A stretch of DNA of 64,000 bases from Candidatus Pantoea haifensis (GTDB lineage: Bacteria; Pseudomonadota; Gammaproteobacteria; Enterobacterales; Enterobacteriaceae). Position numbers and translations under genes: made by a program. Under the pieces are notes generated by a model. It was not told the DNA's origin, made no database searches, and saw only the letters and a program-made list of their open reading frames with translations. How positions within the stretch are numbered: the stretch's first letter is position 1; each line of letters opens with the position of its first letter. The stretch is from positions 1,798,001 through 1,862,000 of the forward strand of contig JAGTWN010000004.1 in NCBI GenBank assembly GCA_018842655.1. The letters are read 5' to 3'. Below, one piece after another: positions 9,655-19,859 of the stretch.

Positions 9655-10790
9655 TTATTTTGGGGAAAATATTGCGTTAAAACCAAGTTGATTCAGCAAA
9701 TCAGCCGTTGCGCGCTCATCACAAACCACCTGTAATGAGGACCATTCGCGTCGCTCTTCATACTGCTTACGCAGGCGATCAAATTCACCGGGAATGGCAG
9801 CCACTTTTCGCAAGGGGCATCATCGCGGCGCACATCATACACCAGATGCGCCAGTCGTTTCAGTGTTGGCTGATCGAGTGGGCCATGCAGGGTAATCTGG
9901 CTAAATTCCGGTGTAGGTAGCAGCTCACTTAGCGGCACCTGCTGCGGCTGTCCGATAAAGGCACTCCAGGCTTCAAACACCTGCGTTGTGCCGCGCGCCT
10001 TGCCTTCCAGCGTGTAGCCCGCAATGTGCGCAGTCGCGATATCAACGCTGTCGAGCAGTTCCAGCGACAGCTCCGGTTCTGGCTCCCAGACATCCAGCAC
10101 TACGCTGAGATCTGAACGCATTTTCAACACTTCCAGCAGCGCGGCATTATCAACCACCGGGCCGCGACAGGCGTTAATTAAAATGGTGTTGGGCTTAAGC
10201 GCCATCAACAGCGCCGCGTCAGCCAGATGCCAGCTTTTATAGGGGCCATCTTTAAACAGTGGCGTATGGAAGGTAAGAATATCCGCTTGTTTAACCAACT
10301 CTTCCAGCGAATGAAAATCCCCTTCGTCCCCGCGATCGGCACGTGGCGGATCGCATAACAACGTTTTCACGCCCCAGGCTTCAAGGCGCTTTTGCAAGCG
10401 GCCACCCACATTGCCAACGCCCACAATGCCCACGGTACGATCGCGAAGTTCGAAGCTATCGCGCTCCGCCAGTAAAAGCAGAGCAGAAAATACGTATTCC
10501 ACTACGGCGATGGCGTTACAGCCCGGCGCGGCAGAAAAAGCAATGCCCGCCTGTTGCAGCCAGGCTTCGTCAATATGATCGGTACCCGCCGTTGCGGTGC
10601 CGACAAATTTAACCGGCTTACCGGCTAATAACGCTTCGTTTACCTGGGTTACTGACCGCACCATCAGGCCATCAGTATCAGCCAGTTCGGCTTCCGGTAA
10701 CGGACGTCCCGGCACCGCCAGTACATCGCCGGTACGGCTGAACAGTTCACGGGCATAGGGCATATTTTCATCGACGAGAATCTTCACCAC
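9655..10790 (-). CDS. pdxB: 4-phosphoerythronate dehydrogenase PdxB (frame interrupted)
   Basis: NAD-dependent oxidation of 4-phosphoerythronate in pyridoxal phosphate synthesis. It begins [17 protein letters not shown] and has the D-2-hydroxyacid dehydrogenase Rossmann motif [12 protein letters not shown] (near residue 118) and the catalytic His in the [12 protein letters not shown] segment. The frame breaks near 9812 after RRDDAP. Restoring one T gives [20 protein letters not shown] and a natural stop at 9655, for 378 aa, exactly the E. coli length. The uncorrected frame would end at 9693 with an unrelated tail. Confidence 0.94.
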
Positions 10791-10957
10791 GGCTTTCCTG
10801 TCTGTTGCTTTTGAGGCGGTTATTTTGGCACAAAGCCATGCGTTAGCCTAACCGTGCACGATATCCATCGAGGCGATGCCTTGCGCTGGTGTCGTTCACT
10901 GGTTAGCGACGGTTCAGGGAAGATAAGTGACATGAAAAAGTTATCGAAGAATAAAAC

Positions 10958-10986
10958 CTGACAGGCGTACACTGCGCGCATATTAC
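10958..10986 (+). promoter_or_regulatory. Candidate sigma70 promoter of the EamA gene
   Basis: CTGACA and TATTAC with a 17-bp spacer, ending 16 bp before the ATG. The match is moderate. The rest of the 10791-11002 divergent gap holds no other clear element. Confidence 0.4.
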
Positions 10987-11002
10987 TGTCTGGAGAACAC
11001 TT

Positions 11003-11901
11003 ATGGTTTTTTTATTTCCGCTGGTTGCCGTGTTGATCTGGTCGATCAACTCAATTGTCAGCAAATTATCAGCAGGGGCCATTGATCCAGCGGCGATCTC
11101 TTTTTATCGCTGGCTGCTGGCGTTGCTGGTGCTGACACCATTTGTGCTGCCCGGCGTATGGCGCCAACGTCAACAAATCACGCCGCATCTGTGGCGCTTA
11201 CTGCTTCTCGGCCTGCTGGGAATGGTGCTTTATCAAAGCCTGGCCTATTACGCCGCACACAGCGTAAGCGCCCTGTTTATGGGGATTATTGGCGCGTTAA
11301 TTCCGCTGCTTACCGTGTTGCTGAGCGTCCTGATCCTGCGCCTCGCGCCTACTGTCGGCATCCTGCTGGGCAGCATTATCTCTTTCGCCGGGCTGGTGTG
11401 GCTGGTCAGTGAGGGAGATCTGCCGCAGTTGCTGAGTCACGGCCTCGGCAAAGGTGAGCTGATGATGTTTGCCGCTTCCGTTTCTTATGCGCTGTATGGC
11501 GTGCTGACGAAACGCTGGTCGATTCCATTGCCCACCTGGCGCAGCCTGTATGTGCAGATTTTATTTGGCGTGCTGCTGTTGCTGCCCGGCTTTCTGTCTG
11601 CGCCCGACGTCTCGCTAAACCTGCACAATCTGCCGCTAGTGGCCTTTGCTGGCTTGTTTGCCTCCATTATTGCGCCCTTTTTGTGGATCCAGGGCGTACA
11701 GCGTTTGGGAGCCAGCACTACCAGCATTTTCATGAATCTGACGCCCCTCTTTACCGCAGTTATCGCGGTGCTGTTCCTGCATGAACATCTGCACAGTTAT
11801 CACTGGATTGGCGGGGCCTGACCCTGGCTGGCGTCATCCTGGCGCAGCGATTAAAAACACCACTGACAAGCCGCAAACCGGTTAGCGTTGATCGGGTTTG
11901 A
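11003..11901 (+). CDS. EamA/DMT family inner-membrane transporter
   Basis: Drug/metabolite transporter superfamily protein with two EamA repeats; such proteins usually export amino acids or other metabolites, and this substrate is unknown. A GGAGA ribosome site precedes ATG 11003. About ten hydrophobic helices are visible from MVFLFPLVAVLIWSINSIVSK onward. The second repeat begins GKGELMMFAASVSYALYGVL. As read, it stops at 11821 after HWIGGA, truncating the last helix. One extra G near 11815 restores HWIGGGLTLAGVILAQRLK and a stop at 11901, 299 aa. It is not in the E. coli order here and converges on tctE, overlapping it by 20 nt. Confidence 0.85.
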
Positions 11902-13270
11902 AATTGATCGTTACCCGTAGTCCGCCGAGCAGCGGGCTGCGATCCAGCGTCATCGTCGCACTGTGCCAGACGCAGATATCCTGCACTAATGCCAGACCAA
12001 TTCCCGCGCCAGGCTGCAAACTACCGTGATCGAGTCGGGAAAAAGGCTGTAACGCTTTTTCCTGATCCCTGTCTGAAATGCCTGGCCCGCTGTCTTCTAT
12101 CTCAACGATCCCCGCCTGTAACCGGGCCGTCACGGTTCCGTTTACAGGCGTATATTTAATGGCGTTATCCAGCAAATTAGCGCATAGCTCGCCGAGCAAT
12201 ACGCCATCGCCATAAACGTCTCCCTTTTCATCACCCTCGTAACCGAGATCGATATGTTTGTTTCTTGCTGCCGTATAGCTGCTGAAGCAGGCATCGCGCA
12301 AAATAGCCGCCAAATCGACGCGCGCCAGCGGCTCTTCTTCACCGTGTCGCGCTTTGATACGCGCTAACTGCAATAAGCGATCCGTCAGTAAAATCGTGTC
12401 ATCTAACGTGTGACGCATACCCAGCAGGCTCTCCTGCCACTGTTCAGGACGGGGGCTGCTCAGCGCCACGCCTACCTGCGTTTTCAGGATCGCCAGCGGC
12501 GTGCGCAGCTGATGCGCCGCATCCGCACTGAAGCGATCTTGTCGCGCCAGCAATCCGCGCAGTCGCTCAAGATAACGATTAAAAGCAATAATAAGCGGCT
12601 GCAGTTCAGACCAGGGCAGCGAAGGAAGCGGTGTTAATTCACTGCCGTCTCGTTTTAGCACAATGCGGGATAAACGGCGCAGCGGCCGCAGAACGCGACG
12701 CAGCATCAACCCTGCCAGCAGCAGCGTGATTAACACCAGAAAGCTTTGACTGAGCAGCGCCGTGCGCAGTAACCCTTCGGCAAAGGCCTGACGTGAATTG
12801 AGGGTTTCCGCGACCAGCACCAGCGCCATGCCGTTCACTCCCGCCTCACTCACTGGCTGCCACAGCGCGGCGACGCGAATACGTTGCTGGTGGTAGCGGG
12901 CATCATAAAAATGCACCAGCGCGGGATAAATATCAGAAAGCTGGCTGGCGGGCGGAATGGGCGGCAGATCATCATAGCCGGAAAGTGTTTTACCTTCTGG
13001 CGAAAGCACCTGATAAAAAAGCTGGTCGTTCATGTTGCGCTCAAAGCTGTCGAGCACCACCCACGGCACATCAACTTCAAGCTGCTGATGACGCACGACC
13101 AGCCGCTCGGCAACGGTACGCGCCGACGCCAGCAGCGAGCGATCGTAAGCCTGATTGGCGGCATGGAGTGCGCTTTGATAATGGGTATAAACCGATAATC
13201 CCCACAGCAACATCAGCGGGATGCCAAGCCAGACCAGCAGTTCGCCGCGTAACGAGTGGATAAACCTCAC
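11882..13270 (-). CDS. tctE: Sensor histidine kinase, TctE type
   Basis: Membrane sensor kinase, partner of the adjacent regulator and predicted to control tctCBA in response to tricarboxylates. The 462 aa comprise a first membrane span (about residues 10-30), a periplasmic sensor region (31-168), a second span (about 170-190) and a HAMP linker. The HisKA box is FSADAAHQLRTPLAIL with phospho-His253. The ATPase N-box ELCANLLDNAIKYTP and G-box EDSGPGIS follow. ATG overlaps the tctD stop by 4 nt. Assignment to TctE rests on domain layout and on tctCBA next door. Confidence 0.9.
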   Translation of the reverse strand: MRFIHSLRGELLVWLGIPLMLLWGLSVYTHYQSALHAANQAYDRSLLASARTVAERLVVRHQQLEVDVPWVVLDSFERNMNDQLFYQVLSPEGKTLSGYDDLPPIPPASQLSDIYPALVHFYDARYHQQRIRVAALWQPVSEAGVNGMALVLVAETLNSRQAFAEGLLRTALLSQSFLVLITLLLAGLMLRRVLRPLRRLSRIVLKRDGSELTPLPSLPWSELQPLIIAFNRYLERLRGLLARQDRFSADAAHQLRTPLAILKTQVGVALSSPRPEQWQESLLGMRHTLDDTILLTDRLLQLARIKARHGEEEPLARVDLAAILRDACFSSYTAARNKHIDLGYEGDEKGDVYGDGVLLGELCANLLDNAIKYTPVNGTVTARLQAGIVEIEDSGPGISDRDQEKALQPFSRLDHGSLQPGAGIGLALVQDICVWHSATMTLDRSPLLGGLRVTINFKPDQR

Positions 13271-13931
13271 GCGAGCGTTTCCAGGCTATAGCCGAGGCCG
13301 CGCAGCGTCACAATGGCCACATCGCTTCCCGCCAGTTTTTTGCGTACCCGATGAATATAAAGTTCGATGCTTTCCGGGCTGGCATCGTCGGTAAGAGTAA
13401 AGGTTTGTTCATACAAATGCTGACGCGAAACCGGCCGGCCGCGTCGTTGCATCAACGTCGTCAGGATGCTGGATTCGCGAGGCGTCAACGCCAGCGGTTT
13501 CTCAGCCAGTAAGAAATAGCCTTCACTGTCGAGCACCAGTTGCCCCAGCGCCTGGCTTTGCGACGACTGACTCTGGCTGCGCCGCAGCAGCGCACGTAAA
13601 CGCGCTTCCAGCTCATCCAGTTCAAACGGTTTGGTAAGGTAATCATCCGCGCCCTGATTAAGACCGCGCACCCGATCGTCGAGGGCACTTCGCGCGGTAA
13701 GTAATAATACCGGCACATTTTGCCCCCGCCGCCGCAGTCGCGACAGCACTTCCAGGCCATCCATCCGTGGCAGTGAGACATCTAATACCACCAGCGCATA
13801 TTCCTCGCTCTGCAACATATGGTCCGCCGCTACACCATCAGCGACCCAGTCTACTGCAAATCCTTTTGCGTCAGCGCCTTCTGTAACCAGCGCGCCAGTT
13901 CAACCGTATCTTCAACCAGTAAGAGACGCAT
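13267..13931 (-). CDS. tctD: Response regulator TctD (frame interrupted)
   Basis: OmpR-family DNA-binding response regulator. The N terminus MRLLLVEDTVELARWLQKAL starts at ATG 13931 and ends early at a TAG. Restoring one A in the run near 13863-13867 joins it to AVDWVADGVAADHMLQSEE and the rest, giving 221 aa (Salmonella TctD is about 224). The receiver has ED at residues 7-8, the phospho-Asp in LVVLDVSLPRMDG, and Lys in LTKPF. The winged-helix domain ends VTLRGLGYSLETLA. It is divergent from tctC with a shared control region. Confidence 0.9.
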
Positions 13932-13959
13932 ATCACATCCTGTCATTTTTTCCGGGCAG

Positions 13960-13978
13960 TGAAAGGTAAATGAAAGGT
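13960..13978. promoter_or_regulatory. Candidate TctD operator, tandem direct repeat
   Basis: TGAAAGGTAAATGAAAGGT: two identical 8-bp half-sites in direct orientation, 11 bp apart start to start, or one helical turn. This is the layout bound by OmpR/PhoB-class regulators. It sits in the tctD-tctC divergent gap. A separate perfect palindrome CCGAATATTCGG lies at 14003-14014. Confidence 0.6.
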
Positions 13979-14051
13979 TATTGTTTTAACAATTCAACAA
14001 CGCCGAATATTCGGTGGCAATCACACTCTGGAAGAAAGAATGGAGCGAAAG

Positions 14052-15026
14052 ATGAAAATTATAACCGCCCTGGCCTCTACCCTACTGGCCTTTTCAGTTT
14101 CAACGGCAATGGCAGCAGACGCCCCTTCACGTACCGAATGTATCGCACCGGCTAAACCGGGCGGCGGCTTTGACCTGACCTGTAAGCTGCTACAGGTTTC
14201 ACTACAGGAAACCAAACAGATTGAATCGCCAATGCGCGTGACTTACATGCCTGGCGGCGTGGGTGCGGTAGCCTATAACGCAGTCATCGCCCAACGCCCA
14301 GCCGAAGCGGGCACGGTAGTGGCGTTTTCCGGCGGTTCACTGCTCAATTTGTCGCAGGGTAAGTTTGGTCGCTACTCCGTAGATGACGTGAAGTGGCTGG
14401 CTGCGGTCGGTACCGATTACGGCATGGTTGCGGTACGTGCCGATGCGCCGTGGAAAAACCTTAGCGAACTCATGGAAGCGATGAAGAAAGATCCGACCAA
14501 AGTGGTGGTGGGTGCAGGCGCGTCGATTGGCAGTCAGGACTGGATGAAAACCGCCCTGTTAGCGCGTGAAGCAGGCATCGATCCGCGCAAGATGCGCTAC
14601 GTGGCCTTTGAAGGCGGTGGTGAACCGGTTACCGCGCTGCTCGGCAATCATATTCAGGTTGTTTCCGGTGACATGAGTGAAATGGTGCCGCATCTGCAGG
14701 CCGGTAAGTTGCGCGTGCTGGCGGTGATGTCAGATAAGCGTTTGCCTGGTCAGCTGGCAGATGTCCCGACGGCGAAAGAGCAAGGTTTTAACGTCGAATG
14801 GCCGATTATCCGCGGTTTTTACCTTGGCCCGAAGGTCAGCGATGCTGATTACAAATGGTGGGAAGAGGCTTTTAAAAAGATGGTCAACACGTCTGAGTTT
14901 CAGAAACAGCGCGATATGCGTGGCCTGTTTGAGTTCAACATGTTTGGTGCAGAACTCGACAGCTACGTGAAAAAACAGGTTGCTGATTACCGTGAACAGG
15001 CAAAATCTTTCGGCCTCGCAAAATAA
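14052..15026 (+). CDS. tctC: Tricarboxylate-binding periplasmic protein TctC
   Basis: Extracytoplasmic solute receptor of the tripartite tricarboxylate transporter, binding citrate or related acids. I start at ATG 14052, which has a GGAG ribosome site and gives the signal peptide MKIITALASTLLAFSVSTAMAA; an upstream in-frame ATG at 14040 is less likely. The mature protein shows the Bug-family fold features PAKPGGGFDLTCKLLQ and ADVPTAKEQGFNVEW. It is 324 aa. It is followed after 12 bp by tctB. Confidence 0.93.
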   Translation: MKIITALASTLLAFSVSTAMAADAPSRTECIAPAKPGGGFDLTCKLLQVSLQETKQIESPMRVTYMPGGVGAVAYNAVIAQRPAEAGTVVAFSGGSLLNLSQGKFGRYSVDDVKWLAAVGTDYGMVAVRADAPWKNLSELMEAMKKDPTKVVVGAGASIGSQDWMKTALLAREAGIDPRKMRYVAFEGGGEPVTALLGNHIQVVSGDMSEMVPHLQAGKLRVLAVMSDKRLPGQLADVPTAKEQGFNVEWPIIRGFYLGPKVSDADYKWWEEAFKKMVNTSEFQKQRDMRGLFEFNMFGAELDSYVKKQVADYREQAKSFGLAK

Positions 15027-15038
15027 CCGGAGCAGAAC

Positions 15039-15470
15039 ATGAGCGATCGTATTTTTGCTGTCATCTGGCTGGCACTCTGCCTTGGCGGCATGGTGGTAGC
15101 CTGGCAAATCCAGAGCGAATACAGCTATGAGCCGGTTGGCCCGCGCCCGTTTCCCATGGCAATTCTTGGCCTGATGGCAATTTGCGCCTTGCTGATGCTG
15201 TTTCGCAAACCTGATCCCATTCACTGGCCAACTAACGGCACGCTGAAGCGTTTAGTTGCGCTGGCGGCCATGATGATGCTGTACGGCTGGCTGTTTGAAA
15301 CGCTCGGCTTCGCCGTCTGTACCACGCTGTTGACCTTTGGCATTGGCCTGTTATTTGGCGCTCGCTGGTGGGCTGCGGCAATATCCGGCGTAGTAATGGG
15401 CCTGACGCTGTTTTACGCCTTTGATCGTCTGCTGGAAGTCACCCTTCCGGTTGGCAGCTGGCTGAGTTGA
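15039..15470 (+). CDS. tctB: Tricarboxylate transporter small membrane subunit TctB
   Basis: Small integral membrane component of the TctCBA transporter, 143 aa with four hydrophobic helices. It begins MSDRIFAVIWLALCLGGMVV and has the conserved YEPVGPRPFPMAILGLM segment after helix 1. Spacing to tctC and tctA is about 10 bp on each side, so all three are one operon. Confidence 0.92.
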   Translation: MSDRIFAVIWLALCLGGMVVAWQIQSEYSYEPVGPRPFPMAILGLMAICALLMLFRKPDPIHWPTNGTLKRLVALAAMMMLYGWLFETLGFAVCTTLLTFGIGLLFGARWWAAAISGVVMGLTLFYAFDRLLEVTLPVGSWLS

Positions 15471-15480
15471 GGAGAGAATC

Positions 15481-16985
15481 ATGGATACCTGGTCTTTTTT
15501 GATGCAGGGTTTTGCCGTCGCCATGACGCCAGAAAACCTGATGATCGCCCTGATCGGCTGCTTTATCGGCACCATTGTCGGGCTGTTGCCCGGGCTGGGG
15601 CCGATCAATGGCGTGGCGATTTTAATGCCGCTGGCGTTTGCATTGCATCTGCCTGCGGAATCGGCGCTGATCCTGCTGGCAACCGTCTATATCGGCTGTG
15701 AATACGGAGGGCGTATTTCGTCAATACTGCTTAACGTGCCGGGCGATGCGGGGGCGATCATGACCGCGCTGGATGGTTACCCGATGGCGAAACAGGGCAA
15801 AGCGGGCATTGCGCTGTCGATTTCTGCTGTCAGTTCGTTTATCGGTTCAACTATCGCCATTATCGGCATTATTCTGTTTGCCCCAATGCTGGCCAACTGG
15901 TCACTGGCGTTTGGCCCGGCGGAATATTTCGCGCTGATGGTGTTCGCCATTGCCTGTCTCGGCAGCATGATGAGCCACAATCCACTGAAATCCTTCCTCG
16001 CCGCGCTGATTGGTCTGGGCATGGCAACAGTGGGTGTTGACGCGAATACCGGCGTTTACCGCTTTACCTTTGACAGCGTCCACCTTTCCGACGGCATTCA
16101 GTTTGTGGTGGTGGTTATTGGTCTGTTCTCGGTCAGTGAAATTCTGTTAATGCTGGAATCCACCAGCACCGGTCAGAAAGCGGTGCGTGCCAGTGGTCGC
16201 ATGTTGTTCAACATGAAAGAGGCATCAATGGCGACGGGTGCCACATTGCGCTCAGCCTTTATTGGCTTCTTTGTTGGTGTGCTGCCGGGCGCAGGGGCGA
16301 CTATCGCCAGTGCCATTGCTTATATGACCGAGAAAAAATCAGCGGCAGCGATCAGTTTGGTAAAGGTGATATTCGCGGCGTGGCTGCGCCTGAAGCGGCT
16401 AATAACGCTTCGGCCTGCGGATCCTTTATTCCCATGCTGACGTTAGGTATTCCGGGTTCCGGCACCACGGCGGTGATGGTAGGGGCATTAACGCTGTATA
16501 ACATCACGCCTGGGCCAGCGATGTTTGTTGAACAACCCGATATTGTCTGGGGCCTGATCGCTGCGCTGTTGATTGGTAATGTGATGTTGTTGATCATGAA
16601 TATTCCCATGATCAACGTATTTGCCCGTATGCTGACGATTCCGCTGTGGTTCCTGGTTCCAACGATTGCCGCGATTTCTGCCGTTGGCGTCTATGCGGTG
16701 CACAGCACCACCTTTGACCTGTTGCTGATGGTTGGGTTAGGTATCTTTGGCTATATCCTGCGTAAGATGGATTTCCCGATGTCGCCGCTGATCCTTGGCT
16801 TTGTTCTTGGGGAAATGCTGGAGCAGAATCTGCGACGTGCGCTGTCGATCAGTAACGGCAACCTGCCGATTCTGTGGGAAAGCCTGATTTGTAAAGTGTT
16901 GCTGATACTGGCGATTGCGGTATTAGTGGTTCCGCCTTTATGGAAACGCTGGCGGCGTAAACGCATGAAGCTGGTCGCGCAGTAA
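15481..16985 (+). CDS. tctA: Tricarboxylate transporter large membrane subunit TctA (frame interrupted)
   Basis: Large membrane subunit, with the family repeat motif GLLPGLGPINGVAILMP near the N terminus and its second copy GVLPGAGATIASAIAYMTEKK in the middle. The frame breaks just after TEKK, near 16338. Restoring one base in aaaaaatcagc (to aaaaaattcagc) gives TEKKFSGSDQFGKGDIRGVA and continues as APEAANNASACGSFIPMLTL to the end, 501 aa, the usual size. About twelve membrane helices are expected. A strong terminator follows. Confidence 0.92.
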
Positions 16986-16998
16986 TTCACACTGAAAT

Positions 16999-17032
16999 AA
17001 AAAGCCCCCGTGGGATTTCCCGGGGCTTTTGT
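16999..17032 (+). terminator. Terminator of tctCBA
   Basis: AAAAAGCCCCCGTGGGATTTCCCGGGGCTTTT-type hairpin: GCCCC and GGGGC stem with flanking A and T runs, 14 bp after the tctA stop. Confidence 0.85.
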
Positions 17033-17094
17033 TATCATAGCGCCTTCTGTTCCCGGCGCACCCCACGCTGTTCTGTTTTCCCAAGGATTCCGCC

Positions 17095-18129
17095 ATGCAA
17101 CCTGTTAGCGGCCCCGGTGTGCCGGTCGGCGATCGTTCATCTGTCAATCCGCAAACGGGCGCGTCTCGTCCGGGTTCAGCTCCCGGTGAGCAGCCGCTCT
17201 CCCCTGCCCAGCGCACCACGATGGAACGACTGATTGTTCGCATTCTGTCACTCAGTAATCTCAAAGCGCCTGAGTTGTGGGCAGGCGTGCGGCATGAAGT
17301 GAATGTGAAGAGCGATGCGGAACTGCAGTCGCGCCACTTTCCTGCCGCCGAACGCTATCTCAATACCCGTTTGACCCAGGCGCAAAATGGTCACGCGACG
17401 CGCCAGTTGATGACGCAGCTCACTGAACTTTTGCCAAAGGGTAATAACCGCCAGGCGGTGAGTGATTTTATCCGCCAGCAGTTTGGGCAAACGGTACTGA
17501 GCGCGTTGAGCCAGGATCAGCTGCGTCAGGTATTGACCATGTTGCAAAATGGCCAAATGGCGATTCCACAGCCGCAACAAACACGCGTCAGCGATCGCTC
17601 CTTGCTGCCAGCCGAACATCAGACGTTAAATCAGCAGGTGATTCGTCTGGCGGCGGCGACAGGCGAACCGAGTGGGAAACTGTGGGCGGCGGCGCTCAAA
17701 CTGGTGAATCTCACCAGCGGCGATCCGATTCCGTCGCGCCATTATCCCCTGCTGACGCAATATCTTCAGGTACGCCAGACCCTGAGCCAGCACAGCGCCC
17801 CGACGTTGCAATTGCTGGAGGCGTCGTTAAAACAGCCGCTGGCACAGGATGAACAGCGCGTGCTGGAAGATTACAGCCAGCAACGTTTTCAGGCTGCGCC
17901 GCAGACGGTGCTGACCGCAGCGCAAACCCAGGATTTGCTCAATTTTCTGTTTTCACGTCGTGCGGAGAAGATGCATGAGCAGCCGCTGGCGGCCAGTGAA
18001 ATCATACCTCAGCCGATATGGGCACCGTTTGCCACCTCGCCGCTACTGCAACCCCTGACGCAGCGCCCGGTACTCGGTGCGCTTTTCGCCTTGCTGGCTG
18101 TCGCTTTCCTGCTGTGGCTGTTCCTGTAA
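17095..18129 (+). CDS. flk: Flagella biosynthesis regulator Flk
   Basis: Membrane-anchored protein that in Salmonella and E. coli links flagellar ring assembly to hook-length and flagellin control and blocks premature FlgM export. The 344-aa product has a Pro/Ser-rich N terminus, a helical Gln-rich middle, and one C-terminal membrane span (LGALFALLAVAFLLWLFL) ending the protein, the known Flk topology. In E. coli flk is directly divergent from pdxB; here the EamA-tct block has been inserted between them. Confidence 0.92.
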   Translation: MQPVSGPGVPVGDRSSVNPQTGASRPGSAPGEQPLSPAQRTTMERLIVRILSLSNLKAPELWAGVRHEVNVKSDAELQSRHFPAAERYLNTRLTQAQNGHATRQLMTQLTELLPKGNNRQAVSDFIRQQFGQTVLSALSQDQLRQVLTMLQNGQMAIPQPQQTRVSDRSLLPAEHQTLNQQVIRLAAATGEPSGKLWAAALKLVNLTSGDPIPSRHYPLLTQYLQVRQTLSQHSAPTLQLLEASLKQPLAQDEQRVLEDYSQQRFQAAPQTVLTAAQTQDLLNFLFSRRAEKMHEQPLAASEIIPQPIWAPFATSPLLQPLTQRPVLGALFALLAVAFLLWLFL

Positions 18130-18537
18130 ATTAACCGCCACAAGACGCGGCTGCGGCCGCGCCTGACGCATCGCCTCATCACACCGGATGTCTCTCCCGC
18201 TGTCAGAAATCTCACCCGCCAATCCGTTCTTTGACCTGAAAACCAAGCGTTGCCCGCTTCCAGGCCGCTTTTGTTGCACCGTTACTCCATACCACGCAGT
18301 AGATCACCCTTGTTCTGCTGTGGTGCCACTTTTCGTTCATGTGCGATGCGGAAAACTGAGCGCGCAGCGCCTGAACGGTACTAAAAACTAACGCGAATCA
18401 TTAACTCCAATAAAAATAATAAATTGGAGTTTTAGTTTCATTGCGTGATCAATCTCTCTTTCTTCTTCGCTGCTGTTTCTCATAATGCCTGGCACCAGAC
18501 TTATTACACGCCAAAAATTATCTTTCAGGAGAGAATA
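18130..18537. other. Gene-free region upstream of the PTS locus
   Basis: The 408 bp between flk and the EIIC gene show no supportable gene. The part nearest the PTS gene is AT-rich and contains a strong inverted repeat, listed separately. It presumably carries the locus promoter; I could not fix -35/-10 hexamers with confidence. Confidence 0.6.
18403..18431. promoter_or_regulatory. 9-bp inverted repeat, candidate RpiR-family operator
   Basis: AACTCCAAT (18403-18411) and ATTGGAGTT (18423-18431) are perfect inverted arms with an 11-bp all-A/T centre. The repeat lies about 107 bp upstream of the EIIC start. The locus encodes an RpiR-type regulator, the natural candidate to bind it. A weak terminator for flk is an alternative, since TTAGTTT follows. 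Confidence 0.55.
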
Positions 18538-19847
18538 ATGATGAAGGGACTGAACGCCAGCGGTGCGCTTGACCGCCTGGCCTGTTGGGCGGGAAAGCTT
18601 GCTGCTCAACGCCATTTAGCGGCGATACGTGAAAGCTTTATTTTTCTGATGCCGTTAATCATTGCCGCGTCTTTCTTTGTTTTGATCAATAACGTCGTAC
18701 TCAATGAAAAAGCGGGCCTGCTGGGGCTGCTTGGTATCACCGGGGAGTGGATAGTTCCCGCCAAAGAAGTGGGCATACGTATCTACAACGGCACGCTGAA
18801 CGTATTAACGCTGCTTGCCACCGTGATGATTGCCTGGCGTCTGGCACCTGCACGTGAAGAAACAGGCTGTATTCATGCGGTTTTTGCCCTGGCCTGCCTG
18901 ATTATCTTTTTCCTTTGACCCATACCTTTAACGTTGCCGAAGAAACGGTAACGGTTTCCGGCATGATCGCTTCATCAGAAACTGCCGCCAACGGCCTGTT
19001 TGTCGGCATTTTTGTCGCGCTGCTCAGTAGCGAGCTGCTGACCCTGGCCCAACGCAGCCGCTACCTGGTGATCCGCATGCCTGACAGTGTCCCCCGCTGT
19101 CGCCAGTTCGTTTAATGTCATTCTGCCCATGCTTACGCTGTTAACGCTGTTTGGGATCCTGGCGGTGCTGATCGAAACCTGCTTTGGCAGCAGTTTGCAT
19201 CAGCTGGTGAACCAGCTGCTTCAGGCGCCGCTGCAACATGCCCTGCAAAGCCTGCATGGCATTTTAGGTTTGCTGTTCAGTATGAATATCCTGTGGTTTT
19301 TCGGTATTCATGGCGTGTCAGTTATGATGCCGATCACCGAGCCGACGCTGTTAGTCGCGATTCAGGAGAATGCAGCGGCGCTCCAGCAGGGCACGATACC
19401 GCCACATATCGTTACCAAGCCCTTTATCGACGCGTTCGGTTTTATGGGGGCGGCGGTCAAACCATTGGTTTAGTTATCGCCATGCTGATCGCATCACGCC
19501 GCGAAGATCATCGCGCCATCACGCGCCTTTCTGGCGCACCGTCACTGTTTAACATCAATGAACCGATGATTTTCGGCATTCCGATTATTTTCAACCCGTT
19601 ACTGCTGGTGCCTTTTATCCTGGTGCCAATGATTAGCGTGGGCATCGCCTGGTTTGCGACCGCGATGGAAATGATTGATAAAACCACCGTCTTGATCCCG
19701 TGGACCACGCCTCCGGTTATTTCAGCCTTCCTCGCCACCGGTGGCGACTGGCGTGCGGCCCTGCTGGCACTGCTGCTGTTGCTGCTGTCAGTGGTGATCT
19801 ATTTGCCTTTTGTGCTGGCGCTCAACCGTCAAAAAACACCGGTGTAG
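18538..19847 (+). CDS. PTS EIIC permease, lactose/cellobiose family (three frame breaks)
   Basis: Membrane subunit that moves a sugar inward while it is phosphorylated. AGGAG precedes ATG 18538; the N terminus is MMKGLNASGALDRLACWAGK. Family features are RESFIFLMPLIIAASFFVL, the MPDSVP...VASSFN segment, and FNINEPMIFGIPIIFNPLLLVPF with the catalytic NEP motif. The frame breaks near 18908 (T run), 19092 (C run) and 19446 (G run); restored, it is about 436 aa, normal for EIIC. All three sites are single-base runs, so sequence error is more likely than decay. It is the first gene of a six-gene locus. Confidence 0.88.
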
Positions 19848-19859
19848 GAGGCACACCCG

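Noticed and set aside
18538-19847. Reading the EIIC gene as a decayed pseudogene
   Set aside because: All three breaks are in single-base runs like those in essential genes elsewhere in the window, and conserved motifs are intact in every segment.
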